Notes under the pieces: generated by a model
What the model was told of the DNA's origin: nothing
The model's database searches: none
Seen by the model: only the letters and a program-made list of their open reading frames with translations
Part shown: positions 18,099-27,132 of the stretch, piece after piece
Layout: each line of letters starts with the position of its first letter
How positions within the stretch are numbered: the stretch's first letter is position 1
Made by a program: the position numbers and the translations under genes
Assembly (NCBI RefSeq): GCF_023217965.1
Contig: NZ_JALPSC010000001.1
Location: 1 to 64,000 of the forward strand
DNA length: 64,000 nucleotides
Direction: 5' to 3'
DNA from: Prevotella sp. E13-27
GTDB lineage: Bacteria > Bacteroidota > Bacteroidia > Bacteroidales > Bacteroidaceae

Positions 18099-18106
18099 CA
18101 AAGATA
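18099..18106 (-). promoter_or_regulatory. -7 element of uxaC
   Basis: TATCTTTG on the minus strand, 37 bases before the uxaC start and directly after the MFS terminator. No clear -33 element. Confidence 0.5.
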
Positions 18107-18108
18107 AT

Positions 18109-18146
18109 AAAACGTCAGCGTTCTTAAAGTAAGAGGCTGACGTTTT
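18109..18146 (-). terminator. Terminator after the MFS transporter gene
   Basis: AAAACGTCAGC pairs with GCTGACGTTTT around a 16-base loop. T-runs on both sides allow bidirectional use. It lies directly past the MFS stop. Confidence 0.85.
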
Positions 18147-18155
18147 TTTATTTTT

Positions 18156-19310
18156 TTAGCGTTTTTTGTGGTCAACAAACCATTGGTGCAACAAAAGGCT
18201 GTACATTGCCAGGGCGACCAGCACGAGTACTATTGCCACTTGCAACAGTTCATTTCTGTTGCCATCGAAACAGGCATAGCCCATTCCCACGCCTATGGCA
18301 AGACCAGTCTCCCACCCTAACAGGTAGGTGCTCTGAGCAGTGCCTCGCTGACAGTGGTCGCTGAGCTTGATGAAGAACAGCAGGAAACGTGAACCGACTA
18401 TGCCAAGCGAGAAGCCAAGCAACGGAGCCTGCAGCACTGACGTTGGTGCATAGAGCATTATGAGCAGTACGGCAAGCATGACTATCAATCCTGTCACCAC
18501 CTCGCTCTTCAGCTCGGCATCAGGAAAGACGAAACGCTGAGCCAGCAGGGCAAGCATGAAGCCTATCATCATCAGGGCATAGAACGTGACATTACGAGAC
18601 AATGCCAGCATCATGCCCACACTTGCCATGATGAGCAGCAACTCTATGAACAGCGCCCAGCCTCTTGTCAGGAAGAAACGGTCGAGGCAGAACACAGGGA
18701 AATGGTCTTTAGGAACACGGAACGGTATGTGTACCATCAGCACAAGCACCACGGCCAGCACGCAGCATCCTGCAGCGACATACAAGAGCATGTCCATGCC
18801 CAGATGGTCTAACAACAATAGTCCAGCTGTTGGTCCAAGCGAAAGGGCGAAGCGTCCGAACCATGTTGCAGAGAAGTTAGCCTCTGTGCGATGATTAGAC
18901 TCACATGTATCTATGACAAGTGTTGACGTAAGCACCATAAGCGCGAGGCCGTATGTTGCGCCTTGCGCAAGTCGCATAGCCACAGCCCATTCAAGCGACA
19001 TGGGGCCGAAATAGATAGGCAAGACGAGCGACAGAGCCAATGCCAACGTAGCCCACACACACACCATGTTACGCCTATAGCGCTGAACGAGGTATGAGCT
19101 GAAACCTCCCAACAGGAACAGTCCCACGGCGAAAGCTCCCATGCTTATGCCTGTCTCAACTTCTGTCAGCCCATCGACAAACATCATCCATCGCGGCAGC
19201 GTTGGGATGAGCATGGTAACTGACATGGATAGCAGCAGGTCGGCCACTACCACAAGCCAGAAATCCTTGTGCCACAGGTTTACATGTACTGGTGTATTCT
19301 GAGTATTCAT
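18156..19310 (-). CDS. MFS transporter
   Basis: Integral inner-membrane protein of 384 residues with about 12 hydrophobic helices (for example LLSMSVTMLIPTLPRWM in helix 1). The loop between helices 2 and 3 has YRRN in place of the usual RxGRR signature. Such 380-residue MFS proteins of the AraJ/YnfM type are usually sugar or drug exporters; the substrate is not predictable. It stands alone between a heptamer array and a terminator. No neighbour clearly sets its role, although uxaC follows on the same strand. Confidence 0.85.
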   Translation of the reverse strand: MNTQNTPVHVNLWHKDFWLVVVADLLLSMSVTMLIPTLPRWMMFVDGLTEVETGISMGAFAVGLFLLGGFSSYLVQRYRRNMVCVWATLALALSLVLPIYFGPMSLEWAVAMRLAQGATYGLALMVLTSTLVIDTCESNHRTEANFSATWFGRFALSLGPTAGLLLLDHLGMDMLLYVAAGCCVLAVVLVLMVHIPFRVPKDHFPVFCLDRFFLTRGWALFIELLLIMASVGMMLALSRNVTFYALMMIGFMLALLAQRFVFPDAELKSEVVTGLIVMLAVLLIMLYAPTSVLQAPLLGFSLGIVGSRFLLFFIKLSDHCQRGTAQSTYLLGWETGLAIGVGMGYACFDGNRNELLQVAIVLVLVALAMYSLLLHQWFVDHKKR

Positions 19311-19317
19311 CTATCTA

Positions 19318-19387
19318 GAGGTGAGAGGTGAGAGGTGAGAGGTAAGAGGTTAGAGGTGAGAGGTGAGAAGTGAGAGGTAAGAGATTA
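19318..19387. repeat. Heptamer array at the panB stop codon (10 units)
   Basis: Ten contiguous 7-bp units: GAGGTGA (five copies), GAGGTAA (two), GAGGTTA, GAAGTGA and GAGATTA. The last unit, read on the minus strand, supplies the TAA stop of panB. The array fills the space between panB and the MFS start. Confidence 0.95.
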
Positions 19388-20206
19388 GTATGACTCGCTC
19401 TCGTTGGGGAAGTCACCACTCTTAACATCTGTAACATATTGACCTATAGCATCGGTCATGATGGTGTTAAGGTCTGCATAGCGACGCAGGAAACGTGGTG
19501 AGAAGCCCTGGTTCATACCAAGCATGTCGGCAACGACGAGAATCTGTCCGTCACAGTTGCCGCCAGCGCCAATACCAATTGTTGGCACAGCAATCTCGGC
19601 TGTCACCTGTTCTGCCAGTTTTGCAGGCACCTTCTCCAGAGTCACAGCGAAGCATCCAGCCTCTGACAGCGCCTTAGCATCGCTAATCAGTTTTGCAGCC
19701 TCGCGCTCTTCCTTGGCACGCACAGCGTATGTGCCAAACTTATTTATGCTCTGAGGGGTCAGTCCGAGGTGGGCCATCACGGGAATACCGGCATCGAGTA
19801 TAGCCTTCACTGTGTCAAGAATCTCAACGCCGCCTTCCATTTTCACTGCATCACAGCCACTCTCCTTCATGATGCGGATGGCATTGACCACGCCATCGTG
19901 AACACCTGTCTGATAAGAACCGAAAGGCATGTCGCACACCACGAGGGCACGCTTCACTGCGTTAACCACCGAACGTGCGTGGTATATCATCTGATCCACG
20001 GTCATGGGCAGAGTCGTTGAGTTGCCCACCATCACGTTTGATGCAGAGTCACCGATAAGTATTCCGTCTATACCAGCACGGTCAACGATGCCTGCTGTGG
20101 TATAGTCATATGATGTAAGCATTGAAATCTTTTCTCCTTTCTGTTTCATCTCGATGAAACGGTGTGTGGTCACCTTGCGTGTGTCACTGATTAAATAACC
20201 TGCCAT
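19385..20206 (-). CDS. panB: 3-methyl-2-oxobutanoate hydroxymethyltransferase
   Basis: First committed enzyme of pantothenate (coenzyme A) synthesis: it transfers a hydroxymethyl group from methylene-tetrahydrofolate to ketoisovalerate. 273 residues, normal length. Family motifs are clear: [10 protein letters not shown] near 30, [17 protein letters not shown] near 45-60, [14 protein letters not shown] near 115, and [11 protein letters not shown] near 140. Its start overlaps the end of the HAD phosphatase gene by 16 bases, so the two are co-transcribed from the promoter at 20870. Confidence 0.97.
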   Translation of the reverse strand: MAGYLISDTRKVTTHRFIEMKQKGEKISMLTSYDYTTAGIVDRAGIDGILIGDSASNVMVGNSTTLPMTVDQMIYHARSVVNAVKRALVVCDMPFGSYQTGVHDGVVNAIRIMKESGCDAVKMEGGVEILDTVKAILDAGIPVMAHLGLTPQSINKFGTYAVRAKEEREAAKLISDAKALSEAGCFAVTLEKVPAKLAEQVTAEIAVPTIGIGAGGNCDGQILVVADMLGMNQGFSPRFLRRYADLNTIMTDAIGQYVTDVKSGDFPNESESY

Positions 20207-20847
20207 AGTTCATTTAATGTTTTAAAATCGAAATCGTTATAATCTGCTATCTGAACATCAGACAGCTTCTGAATATTCTCTTTGCTGTTTGTCGTAGTCA
20301 GTCCCACGACCATCATCTCAGCAGCACGTCCAGAGCGCAGTCCGTTGATGCTATCCTCGAAGACCACACACTCGTCCTTGTCGGCACCGAAGCGTGCTGC
20401 AGCCTTCAGGTAACAATCGGGCGAGGGCTTACTCTCTGCGAAGTCTTCGCTTGTGAGCACCTCATCGAACATTTCCTTAAACTCTGGTCTTTGCTTATAG
20501 ACGCTCTGCATCTTAGGCACATTAGAGCTTGTCACCACAGCGGTCTTCACTCCATTGCGACGCAGTTCGCTGACGAAGCGCTCGAAGCCTGCCACATAGA
20601 TATAGTCCATATTAGCTTCATAATGGTCCAGGCGCTGAGTAATCATGTCGCGCTTCTCTGCCAGTTCGCCGTTAAACCAACGGTCATATATCTGGGTGAG
20701 CGTCTGTCCTTTTATCTCGTGTTCCAGTCCTGGATGTTCCGGATGGAACTCTCTGCACTGTGCGCCCCAGAAAATGGTGTATTGTGGCTCGGTATCGAAC
20801 ACCACTCCATCGAGGTCGAAGAGTGCAGCTTTCAGTTGTTTTTTCAT
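20191..20847 (-). CDS. HAD-superfamily phosphatase (beta-phosphoglucomutase-like)
   Basis: Cytoplasmic hydrolase of 218 residues. Motif [11 protein letters not shown] has both catalytic Asp residues, motif II is VVTSSN, motif III is the Lys in ESKPSPD, and motif IV is VFEDSINGL. An alpha-helical cap sits between motifs I and II, placing it in subfamily I with beta-phosphoglucomutase and sugar phosphatases. The substrate is unknown. It is the first gene of an operon with panB, but a role in pantothenate synthesis is not implied by the family. Confidence 0.9.
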   Translation of the reverse strand: MKKQLKAALFDLDGVVFDTEPQYTIFWGAQCREFHPEHPGLEHEIKGQTLTQIYDRWFNGELAEKRDMITQRLDHYEANMDYIYVAGFERFVSELRRNGVKTAVVTSSNVPKMQSVYKQRPEFKEMFDEVLTSEDFAESKPSPDCYLKAAARFGADKDECVVFEDSINGLRSGRAAEMMVVGLTTTNSKENIQKLSDVQIADYNDFDFKTLNELWQVI

Positions 20848-20869
20848 CCTTATGCTTAAAAATCGGCTG

Positions 20870-20900
20870 CAAAGGTACGATTAAGCGAGCGAAAATGCAA
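20870..20900 (-). promoter_or_regulatory. Promoter of the HAD-panB operon
   Basis: TTG (complement of 20898-20900), 20 bases, TACCTTTG (complement of 20870-20877), 23 bases before the start codon. Confidence 0.8.
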
Positions 20901-20955
20901 ATAAATTTGCAATTTTCCGAGCGTGAGTACCTTCGAGACGAAGTCTCAAAGTACG

Positions 20956-21010
20956 AAAAAGCGGTGAAGAACGAAAGAAAATACGTTTTTTTCCATCCTT
21001 CACCGCTTTG
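20956..21010 (-). terminator. Terminator after the 21028 lipoprotein gene
   Basis: AAAGCGGTGAAG pairs with CTTCACCGCTTT around a 28-base loop that is itself A/T-rich. The minus strand continues with TTCGTAC after the TTTTT of the stem. Confidence 0.7.
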
Positions 21011-21027
21011 TTTAGTCTAAATCAACT

Positions 21028-21561
21028 CTATTTGTTTGCGAACACACCGCTTACTATGCTTGACGGAGCGTTAGCCGAACGTGTTCTCCACGCGCCTGCG
21101 TTCTCATAATAATTCCAATTGTCGAAGTACTGGTCAGCGAAGTCGAAGCGTATCTCGCGCGTTGTACCATCATCGATATATCCATAGAAGTGCATCCCAC
21201 TGAGATGATAGTCACTGATATACACTGGGGTCCACTGATCATCGTCATAGATGATTGTTATCTCACCGCCCTCTACAAACCAACGGAAGGTGCTGTAAGC
21301 ATAGTCATTATTCCATGAGCCCCTCTTAAAGTCAACCTCGTAACCACGTCCGCTTGTGGCATAGTCATCGCGGCTCACGAAACGCATCACTGTCCAATAG
21401 TCATCACCTGTAAGGCCCCAGCGGTCATTATAGTAAGTACCAAGATGACCCTGCCAGTCGCGGTTGGTAAGACGTTCTGAGATATAGTGGTCTTCACTCT
21501 CACAGCTACTCATTACTACTACTGTTACGAGAAGCATCATATAGGTAAAAATCTTTTTCAT
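21028..21561 (-). CDS. Hypothetical lipoprotein
   Basis: Small secreted lipoprotein of 177 residues: MKKIFTYMMLLVTVVVMSSC is a signal peptide with lipobox. The mature part is rich in Tyr, Trp and Asp (GDDYWTVMRF, ITIIYDDDQWTPVYI) and looks like a small all-beta fold of the lipocalin or calycin kind. I know similar Prevotella lipoproteins but no function. It stands alone with its own promoter and terminator. Confidence 0.7.
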   Translation of the reverse strand: MKKIFTYMMLLVTVVVMSSCESEDHYISERLTNRDWQGHLGTYYNDRWGLTGDDYWTVMRFVSRDDYATSGRGYEVDFKRGSWNNDYAYSTFRWFVEGGEITIIYDDDQWTPVYISDYHLSGMHFYGYIDDGTTREIRFDFADQYFDNWNYYENAGAWRTRSANAPSSIVSGVFANK

Positions 21562-21589
21562 AATCGTTTGTTTTTAAAGTTTGACATCG

Positions 21590-21620
21590 CAAAGATACGA
21601 CAGTTTGCAATGCCCACAAA
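21590..21620 (-). promoter_or_regulatory. Promoter of the 21028 lipoprotein gene
   Basis: TTTG (complement of 21617-21620), 19 bases to TATCTTTG (complement of 21590-21597), 28 bases before the start codon. Confidence 0.75.
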
Positions 21621-21670
21621 AGAAAAAGCCCTAATCCAACATAGGGTTTTCCCTAAACTTAAAAACACTT

Positions 21671-21698
21671 CTTACCTCTCACCTCTAACCTCTAACTA
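21671..21698. repeat. Heptamer array at the DUF721 stop codon (4 units)
   Basis: CTTACCT, CTCACCT, CTAACCT and a partial CTAACTA. On the minus strand the TAG stop of the DUF721 gene overlaps the first units. Here the unit has the opposite orientation relative to the gene compared with panB and recF. Confidence 0.85.
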
Positions 21699-21982
21699 AA
21701 CCTTATATCAGCAATTATCTGCGCACCAACATGTGCATTGAGACGCTGGATGAACTCCTGACGGCGCATGCTGAGGTCAGCACGCAAGGCAGGCATACTC
21801 AGACAGACATAGAGCGTCTGGTTATAAAGCTTTACGTCGGTGGTATAGCGTGCTATCGCAGGCCCCGCTATTTCTGGCCACGATTCCACGAGGCGCTTCT
21901 GCAAAAGAGGCGTCTCCAACCCTTGTACGCGCAGGTTGCGCAAAACCAGATCTTTTATTTGTTGTACATCACGACGAAACAT
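21692..21982 (-). CDS. DUF721 (DciA-like) protein
   Basis: Small protein of 96 residues of the DUF721 family, which includes the helicase-loader DciA of other bacteria. The visible family pattern is an N-terminal helix followed by VESWPEIAGPAIARYT, then LYVCLSMPALRADLSMRRQEF. It follows recF with a heptamer array between them. The recF-DUF721 pairing is common in Bacteroidota and suggests a DNA replication or repair role, which is inference. Confidence 0.85.
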   Translation of the reverse strand: MFRRDVQQIKDLVLRNLRVQGLETPLLQKRLVESWPEIAGPAIARYTTDVKLYNQTLYVCLSMPALRADLSMRRQEFIQRLNAHVGAQIIADIRFS

Positions 21983-21989
21983 ATTCTTA

Positions 21990-22038
21990 GAGGTGAGAGG
22001 TAAGTGGTTAGAGGTAAGAGGTGAGAGGTAAGAGGTTA
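21990..22038. repeat. Heptamer array at the recF stop codon (7 units)
   Basis: Seven contiguous units: GAGGTGA, GAGGTAA, GTGGTTA, GAGGTAA, GAGGTGA, GAGGTAA, GAGGTTA. The last, on the minus strand, supplies the TAA stop of recF. The array fills the gap to the DUF721 gene. Confidence 0.95.
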
Positions 22039-23145
22039 GAATTCTATTTCGCCATCGTTGACATGGAAGAGCTTGTAGTCGAAATGACCTTGACTTAGAA
22101 TCTGGTCGAGATGGTCACGATTGGTATCGGTAATGAAAATCTGACCGAAACGGTCATCGGATACAAGCTCGACAATCTTCTCCACGCGCTTGGCATCGAG
22201 CTTATCAAAGATATCATCGAGCAACAGCAATGGCTTAGTATGAGAACGCGACTGTTTAAGAAAGTCAAACTGTGCCAGCTTCAGCGCAATGACAAATGTC
22301 TTCAGCTGTCCCTGAGAGCCCTCGCGACGCATGGGATGTCCGTCAAGGAGAATCTCGAGGTCGTCGCGATGCACTCCGTGGAGCGAATAGCCCACGGCAC
22401 GGTCTTTCATGCGGTCACGCTGGATGACATTAAGCAGTGGACCGCGCTGACAATGGGACACATAGTTGAGCAACACCTGCTCATGACCTCCAGAGACGGT
22501 GGTATAGAACTGCTGGAACAGAGGCACCAACTGCTCAATGAAGTCACGACGCTTGGCATAGATAAGCTCACCCTCGACAGCCATCTGCTCCTCAAGTATC
22601 GACATCACATCAGGATCAGGTTCCACATCCTCCTGACGCAGCATCATGTTACGCTGCTGAAGAGCCTTGTTATATCGGTTCAACGCCTCTATATAGGCAA
22701 CGTCAAGCTGAGAAATCACCATATCCATCAATCGGCGACGCTCTTCGCTGCCACCCTCAATGAGAAGCGTATCGCCAGGCGACACCATCACGATGGGTAT
22801 CAGGCCTATGTGCTCAGAGAGTCGTTTATATTCTTTCTTGTCGCGCTTGAAATGTTTCTTCGTGCCACGCTTCATGCCACAGCTGATGGTAAAGTCGGCA
22901 AGCTCTTCAGAGGCAGCCTCACTGTATTCGCCCTCGAGCATAAAAAGCTGCTCGTCGTGGCGAATGACCTGAGAGTCCTGTGAAGTAAAGGCTGAATGGC
23001 AGAACGAGAGGAAATAGACAGCATCAAGAATGTTTGTCTTCCCCACCCCATTGGCACCAATGAAACAATTGAACTTAGGCGAGAATTCAAGTGAAGCCTC
23101 GCGCACGTTCCTATAATTAAGTATGGTGAGTTTCTTTAATAGCAT
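22036..23145 (-). CDS. recF: DNA replication and repair protein RecF
   Basis: SMC-like ATPase of 369 residues that helps load RecA at gaps in DNA. Walker A is GANGVGKT (30-37), the signature region is GSQGQLKTFVIALKLAQ near 275, and Walker B is LLLLDDIFDKLD near 305. Length is normal. The start is close to a strong promoter at 23162. It is followed by a heptamer array that supplies its stop and then by the DUF721 gene. Confidence 0.97.
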   Translation of the reverse strand: MLLKKLTILNYRNVREASLEFSPKFNCFIGANGVGKTNILDAVYFLSFCHSAFTSQDSQVIRHDEQLFMLEGEYSEAASEELADFTISCGMKRGTKKHFKRDKKEYKRLSEHIGLIPIVMVSPGDTLLIEGGSEERRRLMDMVISQLDVAYIEALNRYNKALQQRNMMLRQEDVEPDPDVMSILEEQMAVEGELIYAKRRDFIEQLVPLFQQFYTTVSGGHEQVLLNYVSHCQRGPLLNVIQRDRMKDRAVGYSLHGVHRDDLEILLDGHPMRREGSQGQLKTFVIALKLAQFDFLKQSRSHTKPLLLLDDIFDKLDAKRVEKIVELVSDDRFGQIFITDTNRDHLDQILSQGHFDYKLFHVNDGEIEF

Positions 23146-23161
23146 CGACTTTATTTTACTG

Positions 23162-23192
23162 CAAAATTACTGCTTTTAGGAATGAAAAGCAA
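23162..23192 (-). promoter_or_regulatory. Promoter of recF
   Basis: TTG (complement of 23190-23192), 20 bases, TAATTTTG (complement of 23162-23169), 17 bases before the start codon. Confidence 0.7.
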
Positions 23193-23233
23193 AAAAAGTT
23201 TGTAATAAATTTCAATATGTGCAGAGAATTAAG

Positions 23234-23241
23234 TAATTTTG
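23234..23241 (+). promoter_or_regulatory. -7 element of the TPR-ribH operon
   Basis: TAATTTTG, 53 bases before the TPR gene. No -33 element at the right distance. Confidence 0.4.
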
Positions 23242-23293
23242 CGCCCAAATTGACTTAAAATAAGCAGAATAGCAACAAAAATAACAATAAAAA

Positions 23294-23974
23294 ATGGCAG
23301 AACAAAACACAAAACAGGCTGGTCCTGTAATGGACGAGTCAAACAATGGTAATGAGGCATTTTTCCTCAAGTACAAGACAGCAATCATTGGCTGCTTCGT
23401 AGCCTTGGTACTCATCATCGCTGGCGGAATGTGGTTCAAGAGCTACAAGGCTGAGCAGAACGAGAAGGCAAGCACAGCAATGGCAAAGGCTCAGGACAAC
23501 TTCATGAACGGTAACTACGAGCTGGCCCTCAACGGCGATAGCACTGGCGTTGCAGGTTTTCTGAAGATTGCAAGCGAATATGGTTCAACTGATGCAGGCA
23601 ACCTGGCAAACCTCTATGCAGGTCTTTGCTATGCAAACCTCGGTCAGTGGGAGAACGCAGCACAGTCTATTGAGAAGTTCGACTACTCTGACGACCAGAT
23701 GGTATCACCTGCTGCACTTGGTGCTCTGGGTAACGTGTATGCAAACCTCAACCAGCTCGACAAAGCTGTTAGTACTCTGACAAAGGCTGCTGAAAAGGCA
23801 GACAACAGCTCACTGTCTCCTACATTCCTCATCCAGGCAGGACAGATTCTGGAGAAGCAGGAGAAGAAGGCTGATGCACTGAAGCTCTACCAGCAAATTA
23901 AGGAGAAGTATTTCAACTCAGTCATCGTTCAGCAGAACAAGATTGACGAATATATTGAGCGCGTTTCAGAGTAA
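23294..23974 (+). CDS. Membrane-anchored TPR protein
   Basis: 226 residues: a short cytoplasmic N-terminus, one membrane helix at about 30-50 ([14 protein letters not shown]), then tetratricopeptide repeats facing the periplasm ([35 protein letters not shown], and a third copy ending [12 protein letters not shown]). The layout is like YfgM, a periplasmic chaperone partner of the Sec machinery, so a role in protein folding or complex assembly is plausible. It overlaps ribH as TAATG, so the two are translationally coupled, as in other Bacteroidales. Confidence 0.8.
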   Translation: MAEQNTKQAGPVMDESNNGNEAFFLKYKTAIIGCFVALVLIIAGGMWFKSYKAEQNEKASTAMAKAQDNFMNGNYELALNGDSTGVAGFLKIASEYGSTDAGNLANLYAGLCYANLGQWENAAQSIEKFDYSDDQMVSPAALGALGNVYANLNQLDKAVSTLTKAAEKADNSSLSPTFLIQAGQILEKQEKKADALKLYQQIKEKYFNSVIVQQNKIDEYIERVSE

Positions 23975-24444
23975 TGGCAACAAGAAATCTTTCTGAATAC
24001 GACCTCGCTAAGGTGCCCGATGCTTCTAACATGATTTTCGGCATCGTGGTTGCAGAGTGGAACCCTGAGATAACTGGGGCATTGCTCGAAGGCTGCGTGT
24101 CAACACTGGAGAAGCATGGGGCACTAAGCGAGAATATCCACGTAAAGACCGTTCCCGGTTCGTTTGAGCTCATCTATGGCGCACGCCAGATGACGCTCAA
24201 CGACGGCTACGACGCTATCATCATCCTCGGCAGCGTAATCCGCGGCGAGACACCCCACTTCGACTATATCTGTCAGGGTGTTACTGAAGGAATAGCACGT
24301 CTTAACGCGACAAGCAACATCCCCGTTGTCTTTGGACTCTTGACAACCAACGACATGCAGCAGGCAAAAGACCGTGCTGGTGGCAGACTGGGAAACAAAG
24401 GCGATGAGTGTGCAGTGGTAGCCATAAAGATGGCGAAGTTCTGA
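23974..24444 (+). CDS. ribH: 6,7-dimethyl-8-ribityllumazine synthase
   Basis: Penultimate enzyme of riboflavin synthesis, 156 residues, normal length; it builds an icosahedral or pentameric cytoplasmic shell. Motifs present: [15 protein letters not shown] near 20-35, [12 protein letters not shown] near 60, [16 protein letters not shown] near 85-100 with the catalytic His, and [11 protein letters not shown] near 115. Its ATG overlaps the stop of the TPR gene. Confidence 0.97.
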   Translation: MATRNLSEYDLAKVPDASNMIFGIVVAEWNPEITGALLEGCVSTLEKHGALSENIHVKTVPGSFELIYGARQMTLNDGYDAIIILGSVIRGETPHFDYICQGVTEGIARLNATSNIPVVFGLLTTNDMQQAKDRAGGRLGNKGDECAVVAIKMAKF

Positions 24445-24513
24445 CAATTGCCAGAACGCCACACCACACACTAAAAACCGATTTTTCTAAATTACTAACA
24501 ACCCATTAACAAA

Positions 24514-26517
24514 ATGCTAAAACGCACAGCCATCGCTGCCCTTCTCATGGCAGCAACAGTGGGCGCGAACGCCCAGAAGCCAATGAATGCCCCTAAGGGA
24601 GGCAAGGCTATCAGTGACGAACTCATAGGTATTTTCTTCGAAGACATCAGCAGCTCTGCCGACGGTGGACTCTATGCTGAGCTGTTGCAGAACGGCTCGT
24701 TTGAGTTCAATCCCAGCGAGCGCGACGGATGGGGAGCAGGCACAGCATGGAAGAGCATACGTCCAGGCCACTCACTCGGCTATGCTGAGGTGAGAAAGGA
24801 CGGCGGCATCCATCCTAATAACCCCACCTACATGCGTCTGCACACTGAGCGTGTGAAGGAATACTACGACTACAGCGGATGGAAAGGTTTCGGACTGCAG
24901 AACGACGGCTTCGACGGCATCTCAGTGAAGGCCGGCGAGAAATACGATTTCTCTGCTTTTTTCCGCGCTAAGAAGAACACCGTAATACGCATTGCTCTCG
25001 TTGAGCCACAGGGATGGAACAAAGACCCAAAGCTGTTGGCTGAGGCAACGATCAACGCCAACGGCAACAGCTGGAAGAAATACAGCGCAATGCTCACACC
25101 AAGCGCTGACTGCCAGAAGGCTGCCCTTCAGATTCTCACACAGACAGTAGGCGACCTTGATGTCGATGTAATATCTCTCATGCCACAGGACACATACAAG
25201 GGACACGGACTGCGCAAAGACCTTGCACAGGCTCTGGCTGACCTCCAGCCAAAGTTCATGCGCTTCCCTGGCGGATGTGTCGTTCATGGCGGTGGCGATG
25301 GCTTCTGGAACACCTATCGCTGGAAGACCACCATCGGTCCTAAGGAGCAGCGCCGTCATCTGAAGAACACATGGGGCTACCACCAGTCAATGGGTCTGGG
25401 ATACTTCGAGTATTTCCAGTTCTGCGAAGACCTCGGCATGGAGCCTCTGCCTATACTTCCTTGCGGTGTGAGCTGTCAGGGAACAAACGGCGGATGGGGC
25501 ATGAAGACACAGGCTCAGGACGTTGTTCCTATGTCAGAGATGGACGAGTGGGTGCAGGATGCCCTTGACCTCATTGAGTGGGCCAATGGTGACCCTGCTA
25601 CTTCAAAATGGGCAAAGATGCGCGCTGACGCTGGTCACCCAGCACCTTTCAACCTGAAATACCTTGGAATAGGCAACGAGGAGAAGATTACTCCTGAGTT
25701 CAACGAGCGCTTCGCCTATATGTATAAGAAGGTGATGAAGGCTTACCCTGACATCAAGATTGTGGGCACAGCAGGTCCTGGCTCTCATCCTGGCAACCCA
25801 GACCTTGAGAACGGATGGAAGCTGGCTGAAGAACTCGAGATGCCAATCATCGACGAGCACTACTACGAGCCCAACAAGTACTTCCTCTCTTCTCGCCAGT
25901 ACGACAAGTATCCTCGCGACCGCAAGACAAAGGTTTATCTTGGTGAGTATGCTGCTAAGGACAAGAAGCTCATCGACGCTCTTGCCGAAGGTCTCTACCT
26001 GCTCCACGTCGAGCGCAATGGCGACATTGTCTGCATGACCAGCTATGCACCTCTCTTCGCTCGCAAGAACGCTACCAACTGGAACCCCGACCTCATCTAT
26101 TTCGACAATGAGCGTCCGTTCCTCACCTGCAGCTACTACGTCCAGCAGATGTTCGGCCAGTCTTCAGGCCAGTACTACTATGGCGACTGCGTAAGCTTCG
26201 AAGGCGATGCAGCAGGCGTTCAGCAGCCTCAGCAGGATGTTCACTACGGACAGTCTGTCATCCTCAACGTGAAGACCCGTCGTCTCTACGTGAAGCTTGT
26301 CAACGCCGGTGCTGATGCAAAGAAGGCAAACATCAACCTCGGTCGTTTCTCAGTGAAGAAGATGGCTAAGAAGACCACTCTCACTGGCAAGCCCGATCAG
26401 GAGAACAACTTCGACCAGCAGCCTATAGTTCCTGTCAAGGAGGAAGTGAAGGCCCAGAAGAAGTTCTCGCTCGACCTTGAGCCCTACTCAATGGTTATGC
26501 TCGAATATCAGCTGTAA
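24514..26517 (+). CDS. GH51 alpha-L-arabinofuranosidase
   Basis: Exported enzyme of 667 residues that removes arabinose side chains from arabinan or arabinoxylan. Signal peptide to about residue 20 (VGANAQK). Residues 85-225 fit a carbohydrate-binding-like jelly roll inserted before the barrel. The catalytic domain has acid/base Glu389 (LGIGNEE) and nucleophile Glu478 (YLGEYA); FPGGCVVHGG near 251-260 is typical of the family. The C-terminal beta sandwich ends LEPYSMVMLEYQL. With GH31, GH78 and uxaC it points to life on plant cell-wall glycans. A terminator follows. Confidence 0.95.
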   Translation: MLKRTAIAALLMAATVGANAQKPMNAPKGGKAISDELIGIFFEDISSSADGGLYAELLQNGSFEFNPSERDGWGAGTAWKSIRPGHSLGYAEVRKDGGIHPNNPTYMRLHTERVKEYYDYSGWKGFGLQNDGFDGISVKAGEKYDFSAFFRAKKNTVIRIALVEPQGWNKDPKLLAEATINANGNSWKKYSAMLTPSADCQKAALQILTQTVGDLDVDVISLMPQDTYKGHGLRKDLAQALADLQPKFMRFPGGCVVHGGGDGFWNTYRWKTTIGPKEQRRHLKNTWGYHQSMGLGYFEYFQFCEDLGMEPLPILPCGVSCQGTNGGWGMKTQAQDVVPMSEMDEWVQDALDLIEWANGDPATSKWAKMRADAGHPAPFNLKYLGIGNEEKITPEFNERFAYMYKKVMKAYPDIKIVGTAGPGSHPGNPDLENGWKLAEELEMPIIDEHYYEPNKYFLSSRQYDKYPRDRKTKVYLGEYAAKDKKLIDALAEGLYLLHVERNGDIVCMTSYAPLFARKNATNWNPDLIYFDNERPFLTCSYYVQQMFGQSSGQYYYGDCVSFEGDAAGVQQPQQDVHYGQSVILNVKTRRLYVKLVNAGADAKKANINLGRFSVKKMAKKTTLTGKPDQENNFDQQPIVPVKEEVKAQKKFSLDLEPYSMVMLEYQL

Positions 26518-26541
26518 GACTACACAACTAATAATATGTTT

Positions 26542-26576
26542 AAGGGGATGAGCCGCATGGCCCATCCCCTTTTATT
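26542..26576 (+). terminator. Terminator after the GH51 gene
   Basis: GGGGATG pairs with CATCCCC around a 12-base loop containing GCCGCATGGC, followed by TTTTATTTATT. Confidence 0.85.
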
Positions 26577-26599
26577 TATTGTGGTGTCATTATACCATA

Positions 26600-26834
26600 T
26601 TATAAGTTGGGAGACACCTTACAAATCCAGTCTGTTATGGTGTCACCATTCTGATGACACGACGGACGCTCTATGACAACAGCGCCCTGTTCTCGCAAGA
26701 AATCATAGAACCAGTCGAGACCGTCGGAGATGAAAGCACCTGCCTCAGGGTCGTGACAGAAGAAGAAAGCAAAAGTCTTAACGTTCCAACGGTGACTAAT
26801 AGCCTTTTATCACTTGCCCGAATGCTACATTCAT
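26600..26834 (-). pseudogene. Gene remnant with intact promoter
   Basis: An ATG at 26834 opens MNVAFGQVIKGY and stops; the next frame continues with a well-formed segment (SHRWNVKTFAFFFCHD, GAFISDGLDWFYDF, GAVVIERPSC) to a TAA at 26600. A single-base shift joins them, so this is most simply a frameshifted small gene of about 77 codons, or the tail of a larger one. I do not recognise the family. It is the main content of the 615 gene-free bases between the GH51 gene and the next operon; 26885-27132 shows only A/T-rich sequence. Confidence 0.5.
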
Positions 26835-26875
26835 GATTCTACTTTGCGTTTCCGACTATTACGATAATCTGCCTG

Positions 26876-26883
26876 CAAAGATA
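26876..26883 (-). promoter_or_regulatory. -7 element upstream of the remnant
   Basis: TATCTTTG on the minus strand, 42 bases before the remnant's ATG. Its survival suggests recent decay or a still transcribed RNA. Confidence 0.4.
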
Positions 26884-27132
26884 ATACTTTTTCAAGAAAT
26901 AGCAATTCACGTATATACCTTTTTTATAATGTTCATTTTACTAAAAGCCAATTTTTCGTAACGTTTTCTCATCAATTCTTTCATGGTCGCAGTAGTGTCA
27001 TTGATTTTTCCATCTTTGCTTCCTTTTTCATTTTCATTCGTCTTTTCTTTTAAATCACAATGATAATATAGAAACATTCGCGAAAAAAATTCAATAAAAA
27101 GGGCAACTTTTTTTTCAAGGCCTAATTTACAT

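Noticed and set aside
18062..18178. Earlier in-frame start for uxaC
   Set aside because: It would add 39 residues not typical of the family and would cross the MFS terminator and the uxaC -7 element.
26600..26834. Programmed frameshift gene
   Set aside because: No slippery heptamer or stimulating hairpin was seen at the shift; decay or a sequence error is simpler.
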